NCBI RefSeq assembly: GCF_033547095.1
Contig: NZ_CP137852.1
Span: 2,101,501-2,165,500 of the forward strand
Direction of reading: 5' to 3'
Source of the DNA: Sediminicoccus rosea
Lineage (GTDB): Bacteria; Pseudomonadota; Alphaproteobacteria; Acetobacterales; Acetobacteraceae
Length of the DNA: 64,000 bases
The position numbers and the translations under genes were made by a program. The notes below the pieces were generated by a model that did not search any database, was not told the DNA's origin, and worked only from the letters and a program-made list of their open reading frames with translations. This document shows positions 41,947-53,693 of the stretch, piece after piece. The stretch's first letter is position 1. Each line of letters begins with the position of its first letter.

Positions 41947-43514
41947 GACTTGTCCTCCGTCTTGCGGGGATGGTCGGGCGGAACCGGCGCGCGATAGGGC
42001 AGGCGCGAGCGGATCTTGGTCAGCGTCGGGCTGTCGCCGCTGCGGACATATTGCTTCGCCGCGTCGCTCGGTGGCTGCCAGTCCCAGGGCGGGCGGCGGC
42101 CATGGCCCAGCGCGTCGCGCAGCATGTGGCGGCGTGCCTGGCTCTCGCGCGCCGTCCGGTCCACGCGCGCCACGTCCCAATGGGTGCGGATCGCCGCGAT
42201 CATCGCCGCGACCTCCTCGGCATGTTCCGGCAGCTTCGCGAGATCACGCGCCTCGTGCGGATCGGTCGCGAGGTCGAAGAGCTGGGGGCCGTGCGTCTCG
42301 CTCCAGATCATCTTGCGATGGTCGCGGCGCAGCATGAACCAGGGCTCGTCGCAGCCCTCGGCGGTGTATTCGCAGAGCACGTCGCTCGGCCAGTCGGGCG
42401 CCTCGCCGCGCGCCAGCGGTGCCAGGTCGTTTCCTTCGAAGGCGGTCTCGCGCGGCCCTTCCGCGGCCTGGGCGAGGATGGTGGGCGCCAGGTCGAGCAG
42501 CGAGGTGTTCTCCTCGCGCGAAATCCCCTCGGGCCAGCCCGGCCCCGCGATGATGAGCGGCACGCGCACCGAGCCCTCGAAGAGGCACATCTTGAACCAC
42601 ATGCCGCGCTCGCCCAGCATCTCGCCGTGATCGGCCGTGAAGATCACGATGGTGTTCTCATCGAGGCCGGCCGCCTTCAGCGTCGCCATGAGCTGGCCGA
42701 GCTTGTCGTCGATGTAGCTCGTCATCGCGTAATAGGCGTGGCGGGCGTCGCGCAGCCGGTCCTGCGTGATGTCGTGCTCGTCGCAGCGCGTCAGCAGGTA
42801 GTGGCGCTGGCTGCGGCCATCCTGTTCGTCATAAGGGATCGGCCCCACCGCCGGCATGTCGATCTCCGCCGGGTCGTAACGGTCCCAGTATTCCTGCGTG
42901 GTGACGAAGGGATTGTGCGGGTGCGTGAAGGAGACGGTGAGGAAGAAGGGGCGCTTGTCCTCATCCCGCGCGAGATCAAACAGCTTTCGGTTGGCGGCGA
43001 AGGCCACCTCCTCGTCATAGTCGAGCTGCAGGCTGCGCGTGCAGAGCCCGGCCTCCACCACGCCCAGCAGGCTCATCCGCGCGCCGGAGACGGGCGGGTT
43101 GGTCTGCCAGTCCGGCGTCCAGGTGAAGTCGGAGGGGTAGATGTCGGTGGTGATCCGCTCCTCATAGCCGTGCAGCTGGTCTGGCCCCACAAAATGCATC
43201 TTGCCGGCGAGGATGGTGCGATACCCTTCCAGCCGCAGGTGATGCATCAGCGTGGGCGTGGAGGAGGGGAAATCCGCGCCATTGTCGAAGGCACCGATGC
43301 TCGTGGCGCGCTGGCCGGTCAGCATGGAGGCACGGGACGGCGCGCAGATCGGGAAGTTGCAATAGGTGTTGCCGAAGACCGTGCCGCGCGCGGCCAGCGC
43401 GTTGATGTGCGGCGTCTTGGCGACCGTGTTGCCATAGGCGGGAAGCGCGCCCGCCGTCAGCTGGTCGGCCATCACGAGGATGATGTTGGGCTTGCGCATG
43501 GGGCGCTCCGTCAT
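41943..43514 (-). CDS. Choline-sulfatase-like type I sulfatase
   Basis: The 523-residue sulfatase has KPNIILVMADQLTAGALPAYGN, very like BetC. The formylglycine site is CAPSRASMLTG (Cys57, CxPSR), with FTADHGEMLGERG and a BetC-like C-terminus (ESQARRHMLRDALG, then PPWDWQPPSDAAKQYVR). The cysteine must be converted to formylglycine before the enzyme can cleave a sulfate ester. No signal peptide is visible, so it is cytoplasmic like BetC. Choline O-sulfate is the default guess, but betA/betB are absent and the operon context suggests another small sulfate ester. ATG 43514, or 43499, overlaps the next gene. Confidence 0.82.
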   Translation of the reverse strand: MTERPMRKPNIILVMADQLTAGALPAYGNTVAKTPHINALAARGTVFGNTYCNFPICAPSRASMLTGQRATSIGAFDNGADFPSSTPTLMHHLRLEGYRTILAGKMHFVGPDQLHGYEERITTDIYPSDFTWTPDWQTNPPVSGARMSLLGVVEAGLCTRSLQLDYDEEVAFAANRKLFDLARDEDKRPFFLTVSFTHPHNPFVTTQEYWDRYDPAEIDMPAVGPIPYDEQDGRSQRHYLLTRCDEHDITQDRLRDARHAYYAMTSYIDDKLGQLMATLKAAGLDENTIVIFTADHGEMLGERGMWFKMCLFEGSVRVPLIIAGPGWPEGISREENTSLLDLAPTILAQAAEGPRETAFEGNDLAPLARGEAPDWPSDVLCEYTAEGCDEPWFMLRRDHRKMIWSETHGPQLFDLATDPHEARDLAKLPEHAEEVAAMIAAIRTHWDVARVDRTARESQARRHMLRDALGHGRRPPWDWQPPSDAAKQYVRSGDSPTLTKIRSRLPYRAPVPPDHPRKTEDKS

Positions 43515-44500
43515 GGGATGAGGATGATCTTGGCGGCCGCGACGCGCCCGCCATCAATATCGGCCACCGCCTGCGCGCCCTCGGAGAGCGGGCGCGTCTC
43601 CAGCCAGTCCAGCGCGCCGAAGCGGCCCTCCACCAGCAGGGCGACGACGGTGCGGAACTCGGCCGGCGTGTAGCAATAGGTGCCGGTGAGCGTGATCTCC
43701 TGCAGCGTGATCCGCCGCACATCGAGACCATCCGCCCCCGGCAGAAGCCCGGCATGCACGATGACGCCGCCCGGCCGCGCGATGCGGCAGGATGCGGCGC
43801 GCGTGGCGGCGCTGCCGACCGCATCCAGGATCAGGTCGGCGCTGCCATCGGGCGGGCCGTCCTCGGGCGCGCGGGCCAGCGCGATGCCCGCGCGCAGCGC
43901 CGTCTCGCGCCGCGCCGGGTTGGGCTCGATCAGCCAGATCTCGCCGGCACCGGCCTGGCGCAGCACCAGCGCGGCGGCAAGGCCGATGGCGCCGCCGCCC
44001 AGCACGAGGCAGCGGGCTCCCGGCAGCGGCCGGCCCAGCAACCGCGCGCCGTGATGCGCCGCGTGGTAGGCGACGGCGATGGGCTCGGCGAGTGCGGCGT
44101 GCTGCGCTGGCATGTCCTCGGGGATGACGCAGAGATTCTCGACGGGCGCCCGGACCCATTCGGCGAAGGCGCCGGGGCGTGGCGGCATGGACAGGATCTC
44201 CCGCCGCGGCGAGAGATGCGGCCGCCCTTCCCGCGCGAAGGGGCAATCCATCGGCACCCAGAGCGGGTTCACCGCCACGCGCTGCCCGGCCAGCGGCCCG
44301 TCCAGCACGCGGCCCGCGGCCTCGTGGCCCAGGATGATGGGCGTGGGGCGGCGCGAATCATGGCCATGGATGGCGTGCATGTCGGAACCGCAGATGCCGA
44401 CCGCCTCCACGCGCACCAGCGCTTCGCCCTCCATCGCGGCGGGTTCGGGCTCGTCGCGATAGACCAGCGTGTTGGGGGCGGTCTGAACGAGTGCCTTCAT
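43511..44500 (-). CDS. Zinc-type (MDR) alcohol/polyol dehydrogenase with degenerate structural-zinc loop
   Basis: The 329-residue protein follows the threonine/sorbitol-dehydrogenase pattern: [14 protein letters not shown] (catalytic zinc cysteine), [12 protein letters not shown] (His-Glu pair), [10 protein letters not shown], and the NAD-binding [16 protein letters not shown]. The structural zinc lobe, normally four cysteines between residues 85 and 105, is reduced to [14 protein letters not shown] with one cysteine, so that site is lost. It should oxidise a secondary alcohol. It overlaps both the sulfatase and SDR genes by 4 bp. Confidence 0.85.
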   Translation of the reverse strand: MKALVQTAPNTLVYRDEPEPAAMEGEALVRVEAVGICGSDMHAIHGHDSRRPTPIILGHEAAGRVLDGPLAGQRVAVNPLWVPMDCPFAREGRPHLSPRREILSMPPRPGAFAEWVRAPVENLCVIPEDMPAQHAALAEPIAVAYHAAHHGARLLGRPLPGARCLVLGGGAIGLAAALVLRQAGAGEIWLIEPNPARRETALRAGIALARAPEDGPPDGSADLILDAVGSAATRAASCRIARPGGVIVHAGLLPGADGLDVRRITLQEITLTGTYCYTPAEFRTVVALLVEGRFGALDWLETRPLSEGAQAVADIDGGRVAAAKIILIP

Positions 44501-45243
44501 TTGGCGAGAAACCCTCCATCCACGGCCAGGATCTGGCCGGTCACATAGGCGCTGGCGTCCGAGCAGAGGAACACGGCGGTGCCGTGCAGATCCTCGAGCC
44601 GCCCGTTGCGGCCGATGCAGGTGCGCTCGGCCAGCGTGGCCGCGCGTGCCGCGTCGTTGAAGACGGGCGCCGTCAGCGGCGTCGGGAAGAAGCCGGGTGC
44701 CACGGCGTTGCAGGTGATGCCCTGGCCCGACCATGCCTCGGCGATGGCGCGGGTGAGCTGCGCGACGCCGCCCTTGCCCGCGCCATAGGGCGCGCTGTCG
44801 GGGAAGGCGCGGAAGGATTGCAGGGAGCCGATGTTGAGGATGCGCCCCCAGCCGCGCGCGGCCATGGCCGGCGCGAAGCGCTGCGTCAGCAGGAAGGGCG
44901 CGCGCAGGTGTAGCGCCATGTGCAGGTCGAAGGCCTCGGCCGTCACCTGCGCGAAGGGCTGGCGGAGATTCACGCCCGCCGCATTCACCAGGATGTCGGG
45001 CGCCACGGTGAGCGCGCTGAAGTCGCTCCGCGTCAGGTCGAGCGGCAGGGCCTCGGCCGCGATGTCCTCGGCGGCGAGGTCGGCCACCGCCTGGGCCAGC
45101 TCCGCCTCGCGCCGCGCAGCGAGGATGAGCCGTGCGCCGGCCAGACCCAGGGCGCGCGCGATGGCGAGGCCGATGCCGGAATTGCCGCCGGTGACGAAGG
45201 CCGTGCGGCCCTCCAGCGAGAAGAGCGGCGCCAGCCGGTTCAT
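44497..45243 (-). CDS. Short-chain dehydrogenase/reductase
   Basis: The 248-residue classical SDR has the NAD(P) loop TGGNSGIG (about residues 18-25), LVNAAGVN, the catalytic serine in NIGSLQS, Tyr and Lys in YGAGKGG, and VAPGFFPTP. It resembles 2-deoxygluconate- or gluconate-5-dehydrogenase-like enzymes. It would act with the adjacent MDR dehydrogenase on hydroxyl groups of the operon's substrate. Start and stop overlap both neighbours by 4 bp. Confidence 0.9.
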   Translation of the reverse strand: MNRLAPLFSLEGRTAFVTGGNSGIGLAIARALGLAGARLILAARREAELAQAVADLAAEDIAAEALPLDLTRSDFSALTVAPDILVNAAGVNLRQPFAQVTAEAFDLHMALHLRAPFLLTQRFAPAMAARGWGRILNIGSLQSFRAFPDSAPYGAGKGGVAQLTRAIAEAWSGQGITCNAVAPGFFPTPLTAPVFNDAARAATLAERTCIGRNGRLEDLHGTAVFLCSDASAYVTGQILAVDGGFLAK

Positions 45244-46850
45244 GCCGGGCGGACGCCCATGGCCAGGGTCCGCTCATCCATGCGCGCCTCCATCCTGAGG
45301 CCCGGCCTGGTCGCCCAGACATTGACGAGGTTGTAGAGCGGGATCACCGCCACATCCTCCGCCGCCATGCGGACCGCATCGCGCAGCATCGCCTCGCGCG
45401 CCGCATCATCCGTCGTCACCAGCGCGCGCTCGACGAGGCTGTCCATCGCGGGGTTGCTGTAGCGATGGTGGTTGAAGGTGCCCAGGCGCCGCTCGCGGCT
45501 GAAGGTTCCGATGACGCTCATCAGCGCGCCGAAGGAATCCGCCGCGGAGGAACCCCAGCCGATCAGGTGCATGGCGAACTCCTGCCGCGCGGCGCGCGCC
45601 GGGAAGGCGGCCCAGGGCAGCGCCACCACCTCGGTGCGGATACCGACGCGCGTCCACATCTGCGCCACCGCCTGGCAGGTGCGGCTGTCATTCGGGTAGC
45701 GGTCATTGGGCGTGTGCAGCGTGAGGCGGAAGCCCTGCGGGAAGCCGGCCTCGGCCAGCAGGCGGCGCGCCTGCTCGGGGTCGTAGGCGGGGGGCGGGAC
45801 GTCGGGGTTGTGGGAGAAGGTGCCGGGCGGCAGCCATTGGCCGGCCGGGCGCGCCGTGCCCTCCATGACGCGCGTGGCGAGCGCCTCGCGGTCGATGGCG
45901 ATGGAGAGCGCGCGGCGGACACGCACATCCAGCAGCGGATTGGTCGCGAGCGGCCGGCCCTCCGCATCGCTGACGAAGACGGGGTTTTCCCGCCGCGAGA
46001 AGTCGGGCGAGAGGAAGATCAGCCGCAGGCTCGGCGCCTCGGCGATGGCGACGCGCGCCTCACGCCGGAGGCGCGCGAGGTCGGCCGAGGGGACCTGATC
46101 GATCACGTCCACGTCGCCGGCGAGCAGGGCGGCGAGGCGCGCGCTGTCATTGGTGATCATGCGCGTGCTGACGCGCGCCCAGGGCTGGGGGCCGCGCCAA
46201 TAGGCGTCATTGCGGACCAGCTCGATACGGTCCCCCGCGCGGAAGGAGACGAAGCGATAGGGGCCGGTGCCGATGGCCGCACGGCCGCTGTTGAAATCCT
46301 CGGTCGCCGCGCCGGTCGCGGCGTGGCGGGCGATGATGGCGATGAAGCTGAGGTCGCTCGGCATGGCCGGATGCGGGCGCTCGGTGTGCAGGCGCAGCGT
46401 GAGCGGGTCGAGGATCTCCACGCGCTGGATGGCGCGCAGGTAGATCGCGAAGCCGCCCGGGGCGTTCTGCACATTGGGCGCGCGCTCGATGGTGAAGGCG
46501 ACGTCGTCGGCGGTGAAGGGGCGGCCGTCATGCCACGTGACGCCCGCGCGCAGCTTGAACTCCCAGACCGTATCGGAGACCAGGCGCCAGCTCTCGGCCA
46601 GGCCCGGGACGAGGCGGGCATCGGCCGTGCGCTCGGTCAGCCGGTCGAAGATGTGGGACGCGATGGCGCTGTTGAAGGAGGCGTTGAAGAAATGCGGGTC
46701 GATCGAGGTGACCGGCGCGCCGATGCCGATGGTCAGCACCGGGCCGGCCGATGCCTGGGCCGGGGCCGGGGCCTGGGCCAGGGCAGGGGAGGCCGCGGCG
46801 GCGGGCAGGGACGTGGCGGCGAGCAGGGCGCGGCGCGTGGTGTTGGGCAT
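45240..46850 (-). CDS. Oligopeptide/dipeptide-type ABC solute-binding protein (SBP_bac_5)
   Basis: The 536-residue protein starts with an export signal ([26 protein letters not shown]). It has the family-5 blocks [59 protein letters not shown] and [23 protein letters not shown] precedes ATG 46850. Such proteins bind peptides, opines or other amides. No Dpp/Opp permease genes lie in this operon, so it would need a distant partner. Confidence 0.9.
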   Translation of the reverse strand: MPNTTRRALLAATSLPAAAASPALAQAPAPAQASAGPVLTIGIGAPVTSIDPHFFNASFNSAIASHIFDRLTERTADARLVPGLAESWRLVSDTVWEFKLRAGVTWHDGRPFTADDVAFTIERAPNVQNAPGGFAIYLRAIQRVEILDPLTLRLHTERPHPAMPSDLSFIAIIARHAATGAATEDFNSGRAAIGTGPYRFVSFRAGDRIELVRNDAYWRGPQPWARVSTRMITNDSARLAALLAGDVDVIDQVPSADLARLRREARVAIAEAPSLRLIFLSPDFSRRENPVFVSDAEGRPLATNPLLDVRVRRALSIAIDREALATRVMEGTARPAGQWLPPGTFSHNPDVPPPAYDPEQARRLLAEAGFPQGFRLTLHTPNDRYPNDSRTCQAVAQMWTRVGIRTEVVALPWAAFPARAARQEFAMHLIGWGSSAADSFGALMSVIGTFSRERRLGTFNHHRYSNPAMDSLVERALVTTDDAAREAMLRDAVRMAAEDVAVIPLYNLVNVWATRPGLRMEARMDERTLAMGVRPA

Positions 46851-46864
46851 GGGAATTCTTCTCC

Positions 46865-48451
46865 TCATTTGGCGCGGATGGCCTGTCCCGGATTGGCCTC
46901 GGTGCGCCGGCCGTCGCGCAGGGTGCAGACGCCGCCGAGGACGACATGCGCGAAGCCCTCGGGATGCCGGAGCGGCTCGCGCACGCTGCTGAGATCGCGC
47001 ACGCGTGCGGGGTCGAAGACGACGAGATCGGCGACCATGCCCGCATGCAGCCGGCCGCGATCGGCGAGGCCGAGGCGCGCGGCGGGCAGGGAGGTGATGC
47101 GCCGCACCGCCTCGGGCAGGGAGATCACGCGCTCGTCCCGCACGTAATGGCCGAGCAGCCGCGCTACCCAGCCATAACCGCTGAGGGAGCCGATGGTCTC
47201 GCCCAGCGGCCCGCGCGGTGTCAGCGCCTTGGTGTCGGACATGACCGCGCATTCGGCCTGTTCCAGGCAGAGGCGCACATCGGCGTCATCGAAGCCGCGC
47301 GAGGTCCACATGACGCTGTTGAGCGCCTCGCCCTCCGCCTCCAGCAGGTCGAGCGCCGCATCCATCGGCGTGGTGTTGCGGCGGCGGCCGATCTCGCTGA
47401 AGGACATGCCGACGAGTTCGGGATGCGCCCCCGAGCGCAGCAGCAGGATGTCGTCGAAGCGGCGCTCGGCGACGAGGCGCCACATGGGGCGCGGATTGTG
47501 CTTCATCGCCTCGCGCTGGGCCGGGTCACGCTGGCGGGCCAGCACGCCGCGCGGCCCGCCCTCCCGCGCCCAGGCGGGGAGGGAGGAGACGACGGAGGTG
47601 TGGTTCCAGTCATGCGGGATGATGTCGAAGGCGACATCCACATCCTCGCGCCGGGCGCGGTCCAGCAGCTCCAGCGTATGCGCCATGGCGTTGCGGGGTG
47701 CGCCGTATTTGGGCTGGATGTGCGAGATCTGCAGCCGCGCCCCCGCCTGCCGCGCCGTCGCCACGGCTTCCGTGAAGCCAAGGTCGTAATGCACATCGCG
47801 GTTGCGGACATGGGTGGCGTAGAGGCGGTTGTGGCGGGCGCAGACCTGGCAGAGCTCCACCACCTCCTCCATCGGCGCGATGTTGCCGGGGAAGTATTCG
47901 AGGCCGGTGGAGAAGCCGATGGCCCCTGCCTCGAAGGCCTGTTCGGCGAGGCGCGTCATCGCCTTCAGCTCGTCCGGCGTGGTGGGTTCCACGCTGTCGC
48001 ATTTGATCGCCTGGCGGATGGCGCCATGGCCGACCATGGCCGCGACATTCACGCCGAGCGGCTGGGCGTCCAGCCGCGCCAGGTAATCGCCGAAGCTGCG
48101 CCAGGTGACCTCCACCCCCGCATCATGGAAGCCGATGAGCTGGCTGGGCTTCATCTCGCCCGTGAAGGGCGCGCAGGAGAAGCCGCATTGGCCGATCACC
48201 TCCAGCGTCACGCCCTGGCAGACCTGGCTGTCGGCCCGGCCATCCACCAGCAGCACGAAATCGCTGTGGGTGTGGATGTCGATGAAGCCCGGCGCGACGA
48301 TGCAGCCCGTGGCGTCCAGCGTTTCCGTGGCATGGCCGAGGTCGAGGCCGATGGCGGCGATGCGGCCGTTCTTCACGCCGAGATCGGCGCGGTAGGCGGG
48401 GGCGCCCGTGCCGTCCAGGATCTCGCCTCCCGTGACCAGCACGTCGAACAT
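46865..48451 (-). CDS. N-acyl-D-amino-acid deacylase-like amidohydrolase
   Basis: The 528-residue TIM-barrel amidohydrolase starts FDVLVTGGEILDGTG. It has the metal-binding HTH in GFIDIHTHSDF (His60, His62), the cysteine of IGQCGFSCAPF, histidines in YATHVRNRD and QISHIQPKYG, and ends with GMVADLVVFDP. Family members remove the acyl group from N-acyl-D-amino acids or related amides in the cytoplasm. The neighbouring peptide-type binding protein (14-bp gap) could supply such an amide. The DegT gene is 2 bp upstream. Confidence 0.85.
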   Translation of the reverse strand: MFDVLVTGGEILDGTGAPAYRADLGVKNGRIAAIGLDLGHATETLDATGCIVAPGFIDIHTHSDFVLLVDGRADSQVCQGVTLEVIGQCGFSCAPFTGEMKPSQLIGFHDAGVEVTWRSFGDYLARLDAQPLGVNVAAMVGHGAIRQAIKCDSVEPTTPDELKAMTRLAEQAFEAGAIGFSTGLEYFPGNIAPMEEVVELCQVCARHNRLYATHVRNRDVHYDLGFTEAVATARQAGARLQISHIQPKYGAPRNAMAHTLELLDRARREDVDVAFDIIPHDWNHTSVVSSLPAWAREGGPRGVLARQRDPAQREAMKHNPRPMWRLVAERRFDDILLLRSGAHPELVGMSFSEIGRRRNTTPMDAALDLLEAEGEALNSVMWTSRGFDDADVRLCLEQAECAVMSDTKALTPRGPLGETIGSLSGYGWVARLLGHYVRDERVISLPEAVRRITSLPAARLGLADRGRLHAGMVADLVVFDPARVRDLSSVREPLRHPEGFAHVVLGGVCTLRDGRRTEANPGQAIRAK

Positions 48452-48453
48452 GG

Positions 48454-49649
48454 TCAGGCTTTCCTTGCCGAGGCGAGTTCCTCGCCGATGATGCCGGTGA
48501 TCACGCCGCATTCGCCCTCTGTCAGTGTGAGCGGGATGCGCATGTCGCAGAGGCGCTCCAGCACGGCGGCCGTCACGGGCGGGGTATGGGGGTCGCGCAG
48601 GAAGCCCCATTGGGCGGAGACGCTGGTATAGCCCTGGGCTTCTCTCGCGCCGAACCATTTGAGATACACGCCGCGGGCCCGGCAGCCCGCCAGGAAGCGC
48701 GCGAAGGCGCCCTCGTCCAGACCGCTGACCGCGAACTGGATGGAGGATTGCACGAACTCCTCCTGTTGCGGGCGATGCGGCAGGCGCAGACCGGGCAGCG
48801 CCGAAAGGGCCACGGCGAGGCGGCCATGGCGGTCATTCCAGATGCGTGCGCGCTCGGCGAGCAGGGCCAGTTGCGGGCGCGCGGCGGCGGCGACCAGGTT
48901 GGACATGCGCAGCGAGTAGTTGGGCGTGACATCGCGCCAGCGGGCGAACACCGCCTCCTCCGGCCGCGCGCGGTGCTGGCCGTAGAGCATGTAGCTGCCC
49001 GAATGCAGGATGGCGCGCGCCGCGACATCCGCGTCGTCGGTCGCGAGCAGTCCACCTTCGCCGCCATTGACGTGCTTGTAGGCCTGCAGGCTGAAGCAGC
49101 CGACCCGGCCGAAGGTGCCGGTGGGCTTGCCGGCCCAGTTCGCGCCCATGGTGTGCGCGCAATCCTCGATGACCGTGATGCCCAGGCTGTCGCAGAGCGC
49201 CATCAGCCGCGGCATGTCGGCGATGTGGCCGCGCATGTGCGAGAGCAGCAGGTGCTTTGCTCCCGAGGCTTCGGCCTTGCGGGCGAGGTCGTCGAGGTCG
49301 ATGACGAGGTCGGGTGTCACTTCCACCAGCACATGCTCGGCCCCCGCATGCGCCACGGCGCCGGGCACTGGAGCGAGGGTGAAGGCGTTCATCAGCACGC
49401 GGTCGCCCGGCTTCACGCCGGTGCAGAGCAGCGCCAGGAACATCGCGCTGCCGCAGGAATTCACCGCCACCGCGTATCTGGTGCCGAGCAGCGCCGCGAA
49501 CTCCGCCTCGAGCAGCGAAGCCTCGGAGGCGTCGCCCATCGTCTCGCCGTAGCGATGCAGCCAGCCCGCGCGCAGCACGCCCTCCACGGCCGCGATTCCG
49601 GCCTCGGGGATGGGCGGGGGCGAGGAAAGGTCGCGGTCCAGGCGCAACA

Positions 49650-49650
<1 letters not shown>
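48454..49650 (-). CDS. DegT/DnrJ/EryC1-family PLP enzyme
   Basis: The 398-residue aminotransferase-fold protein has AVAVNSCGSAMFLAL, the PLP-phosphate region, the aspartate in VIEDCAHTMGA, and the Schiff-base lysine in SLQAYKHVNGGEGG (Lys192). Most DegT enzymes aminate keto-sugars on nucleotides, but no sugar-nucleotide genes are here. In this catabolic setting it may transaminate a small keto or amino compound. It shares one base with the HisD-family gene stop. Confidence 0.85.
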
Positions 49651-51011
<1,361 letters not shown>

Positions 51012-52058
51012 TTACTGGTTGAGCGCGAAGGCGCGCAACTGCGGGTTGTCGGCGATGCGGCGCAGCACGGCATCGGTGAGGTAGGCGGTGACCGGCGGCG
51101 CCGTCGGCACCGTGCCCACCTGCTGGAGGAACTCGCCCAGGCCCGCATACCAGCGATCGGCCTGGGAGGGTCCATTGGCGCGGGACATCAGGCGCAGCTG
51201 CTCCTCGAGCCCGAAGATGGGCCGCCGCGCCACCTCGGCGCGAAGCGCCGCCTCGGTCACGGTCACGCCGCCCGCCTGGTAGAAGCGGTTCATCACCTGG
51301 ATGGTCTGGTCCGGATTGGCCTTCATCCAGGCGATGCCGCGCAGGATGACGGCCAGGTAGCGCGCCACCATGTCCGGGTTCCGGTTCAGGAACTCCTCAC
51401 GCACGATGATGTTGCCGGGCACGATGGCGTCCGCATCGCTGCCGCTGCACAGCGGCACGGCGTTCATCCGCTCCTCCGCCGTGTAGATGTTGGGCGCCCA
51501 GAGGCCCGCGAGGCGACCCTCGCCGGTGGAGAAGGCGGAGAGGATCTGCGCCTGGTTCAAATTCACCACCTGCAGGTCATTGCGCGGGATGTTCCAGCGC
51601 CGCAGGCAGTTCTGCAGCACGTAGTCCACCGTGGTGTTCACCGTGATCAGCACGCGCTGGCCGCGCAGGCTGGCCGGATTGGCGCGGATCGCCTCCACCT
51701 GATCGCGCCGCGCCATCAGGACGTTGGTGGCACTCTCGTCGTTCGAGATGGCGATGGTGCGGATGTTGAAGCGCGCGGCCCCCAGCACGCCGGGGGCGGA
51801 GCCGGTGATGCCCACATCCCAGGTGCCGGCGGCGGCGGCGGCGATCTGCGGCGGGCCCGCGGGGAAGGAGGAGAAATTGGGCTCGATGCCCATCTGCCGC
51901 CACCAGCCCTGCTCGGTCGCGAGATGCAGCGGCACCATGGAATACAGGGCCGGCTGCATCGAGATGTTGAGCCGCGTGGTCTGCTGCGCCATGGCCGGCA
52001 TGGCACCGAGTGCGAGTCCGGCCGCGACGAGGCCCCCCGTGAATGTCCTGCGAAGCAT
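51012..52058 (-). CDS. NitT/TauT (SsuA-like) ABC solute-binding protein
   Basis: The 348-residue protein has a Sec signal (MLRRTFTGGLVAAGLALGAMPAMAQ). The NMT1/OMR-type fold follows: LNISMQPALYSMVPLHLATEQGWW, ITGSAPGVLGAARF, ITVNTTVDYVLQ and REEFLNRNPDMVARYLAVILRG. These proteins bind sulfonates, nitrate, pyrimidine precursors or similar small solutes. GGAGGAG lies before ATG 52058. It goes with the ATPase and two permeases that precede it. Confidence 0.9.
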   Translation of the reverse strand: MLRRTFTGGLVAAGLALGAMPAMAQQTTRLNISMQPALYSMVPLHLATEQGWWRQMGIEPNFSSFPAGPPQIAAAAAGTWDVGITGSAPGVLGAARFNIRTIAISNDESATNVLMARRDQVEAIRANPASLRGQRVLITVNTTVDYVLQNCLRRWNIPRNDLQVVNLNQAQILSAFSTGEGRLAGLWAPNIYTAEERMNAVPLCSGSDADAIVPGNIIVREEFLNRNPDMVARYLAVILRGIAWMKANPDQTIQVMNRFYQAGGVTVTEAALRAEVARRPIFGLEEQLRLMSRANGPSQADRWYAGLGEFLQQVGTVPTAPPVTAYLTDAVLRRIADNPQLRAFALNQ

Positions 52059-52083
52059 GTTGGTCTCCTCCTGCGTGTTCGGT

Positions 52084-52884
52084 TCAGTGATCGGCGGCGG
52101 CCTGTTCGCGCGCCTTGAGCAGCTTCCAGATCCGGCTGCGCATGTGCGTGAAGGCCGGCGTGTCCATGACCTCCTCGATCGGCATCGCCTCCCAGCCGCC
52201 CTCGGCGCGCAGCGGCTTGATGTCGATCGTCTCGATGATGCGGCCGGGCTTGCGGCCCATGACCACCACGCGGTCGGCCAGGTAGATCGCCTCATCCACC
52301 GCATGCGTGATGAAGATGACTGTGCGGGGGTTGCGGCGGGCGAGGCGCACCAGCTCCTCCTGCATCACGATGCGCGTCTGCGCGTCCAGCGCGCCGAAGG
52401 GCTCGTCCATCAGCAGGGCGGCGGGGTTCATCACATAGGCGCGCGCGATGGCGACGCGCTGCTGCATGCCGCCCGAAAGCTGGTGCGGGAAGCTGTCCTC
52501 ATGGCCGGCGAGGCCCATCAGCTCGACATAGCGGCCGATGGCGGCATCGGCCTCGGCCTTGGGCGTGCCCTTGCACATCAGGCCGAAGCCGATGTTCTCG
52601 CGCACCGTCTTCCAGGGCATCAGCGCGAATTGCTGGAACACCACCGCGCGCTCCGGCCCCGGGCCGCGCACCGGCTTGCCGCCCACCTCCACCGTGCCGG
52701 TCGAGGGGAATTCGAGGCCGGCGGCCATGCGCATCAGCGTCGTCTTGCCGCAGCCGGAGGGGCCGACGATGGCGACGAATTCGCGCTCCTCGATGCGCAG
52801 GTCGGTCGTGTCGATCGCCAGGAACTCGCCGCCGCGGGGCAGGCGGAAGGTCTTGGTCACCGCCCTGAAGACGATCTCGCTCAT
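52084..52884 (-). CDS. ABC transporter ATP-binding protein (SsuB/TauB-like)
   Basis: The 266-residue ATPase has Walker [11 protein letters not shown]-loop [12 protein letters not shown], signature [14 protein letters not shown], Walker [13 protein letters not shown] and the switch histidine in [10 protein letters not shown]. The C-terminal extension (about 40 residues, [23 protein letters not shown]) is typical of the nitrate/sulfonate group. It drives the importer made by the adjacent permeases; 4-bp overlap with the downstream-encoded permease. Confidence 0.94.
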   Translation of the reverse strand: MSEIVFRAVTKTFRLPRGGEFLAIDTTDLRIEEREFVAIVGPSGCGKTTLMRMAAGLEFPSTGTVEVGGKPVRGPGPERAVVFQQFALMPWKTVRENIGFGLMCKGTPKAEADAAIGRYVELMGLAGHEDSFPHQLSGGMQQRVAIARAYVMNPAALLMDEPFGALDAQTRIVMQEELVRLARRNPRTVIFITHAVDEAIYLADRVVVMGRKPGRIIETIDIKPLRAEGGWEAMPIEEVMDTPAFTHMRSRIWKLLKAREQAAADH

Positions 52885-53693
52885 GCAGTCTGGCCCCAAC
52901 GCTTGCGAAACCATGCCTCGACGCCGCGCAGCGCGACATCGATCGCGAAGCCCACGACGCCGATGCCGATCATCCCGGCGATCACCACATCGGTCGCGAG
53001 GTTCCCCTGGCCCTGCACCATGAGGTAGCCGAGGCCTGCCCCCACGACGATCAGCTCGGAGCCCACCAGCGACTGCCAGCCGAGCCCGGCCGAGACGCGC
53101 AGGCCCGAGATGATGGAGGGCATCGCACCCGGCACCAGCACATGCTGGATCACCTGCCGGCCGCTGGCCCCCATGGTCTGCGCCGCCTCGACGAGGCGCG
53201 CCTCGACCAACCGGGCGCCGCGATAGGCGCTGATGACGCAGGGCGCGAAGGAGCCCACGAAGATGATCAACAGCGGCCCGCCGATGCCCGTGCCGAACCA
53301 CAGCGCCGCCAGCGGCACCCAGGCCAGCGGCGCGACGAAGCGGATGCTGTCGAACAGGGGTGTCACGATCTCGTCCAGCAGCCGGTACCAGCCCATCAGC
53401 AGGCCGAGCGGGATGCCGATGGCGACCGCGATGGCCCAGCCCATGAGGAAGCGGCCGAGGCTCGCCAGAAGGTGGTCGGCATAGACGTGCCCTGCGAAGG
53501 GATTTTCCCATAGCCGGACCAGCGTGGCCCAGACGGCGCGCGGCGAGGGCAGGAGGTTGGCCGGCAGCCAGCCCGACCAGGCGAGCAGGCTCCAGCCGCC
53601 GAAGAAGAGCGCGAAGCCCGCCAGCGTCAGCAGCCAGAACTCGCCGAGGCCGAGGACGGTGCCGTGCGGGCCGAGGAAGTTGCGCTTCGCCAT
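52881..53693 (-). CDS. ABC transporter permease (SsuC/TauC-like), second copy
   Basis: The 270-residue permease has about six helices and the EAA loop EAAQTMGASGRQVIQHVLVPGAMPSIISGLR, which contacts the ATPase. FSxGLLMGW-type sequence (GIPLGLLMGWYRLLDEIVTPLFDSIR) marks it as NitT/TauT family. It is paired with another permease, sharing one base with its stop, so the importer is probably a heterodimer. Translation is coupled with the ATPase gene. Confidence 0.93.
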   Translation of the reverse strand: MAKRNFLGPHGTVLGLGEFWLLTLAGFALFFGGWSLLAWSGWLPANLLPSPRAVWATLVRLWENPFAGHVYADHLLASLGRFLMGWAIAVAIGIPLGLLMGWYRLLDEIVTPLFDSIRFVAPLAWVPLAALWFGTGIGGPLLIIFVGSFAPCVISAYRGARLVEARLVEAAQTMGASGRQVIQHVLVPGAMPSIISGLRVSAGLGWQSLVGSELIVVGAGLGYLMVQGQGNLATDVVIAGMIGIGVVGFAIDVALRGVEAWFRKRWGQTA

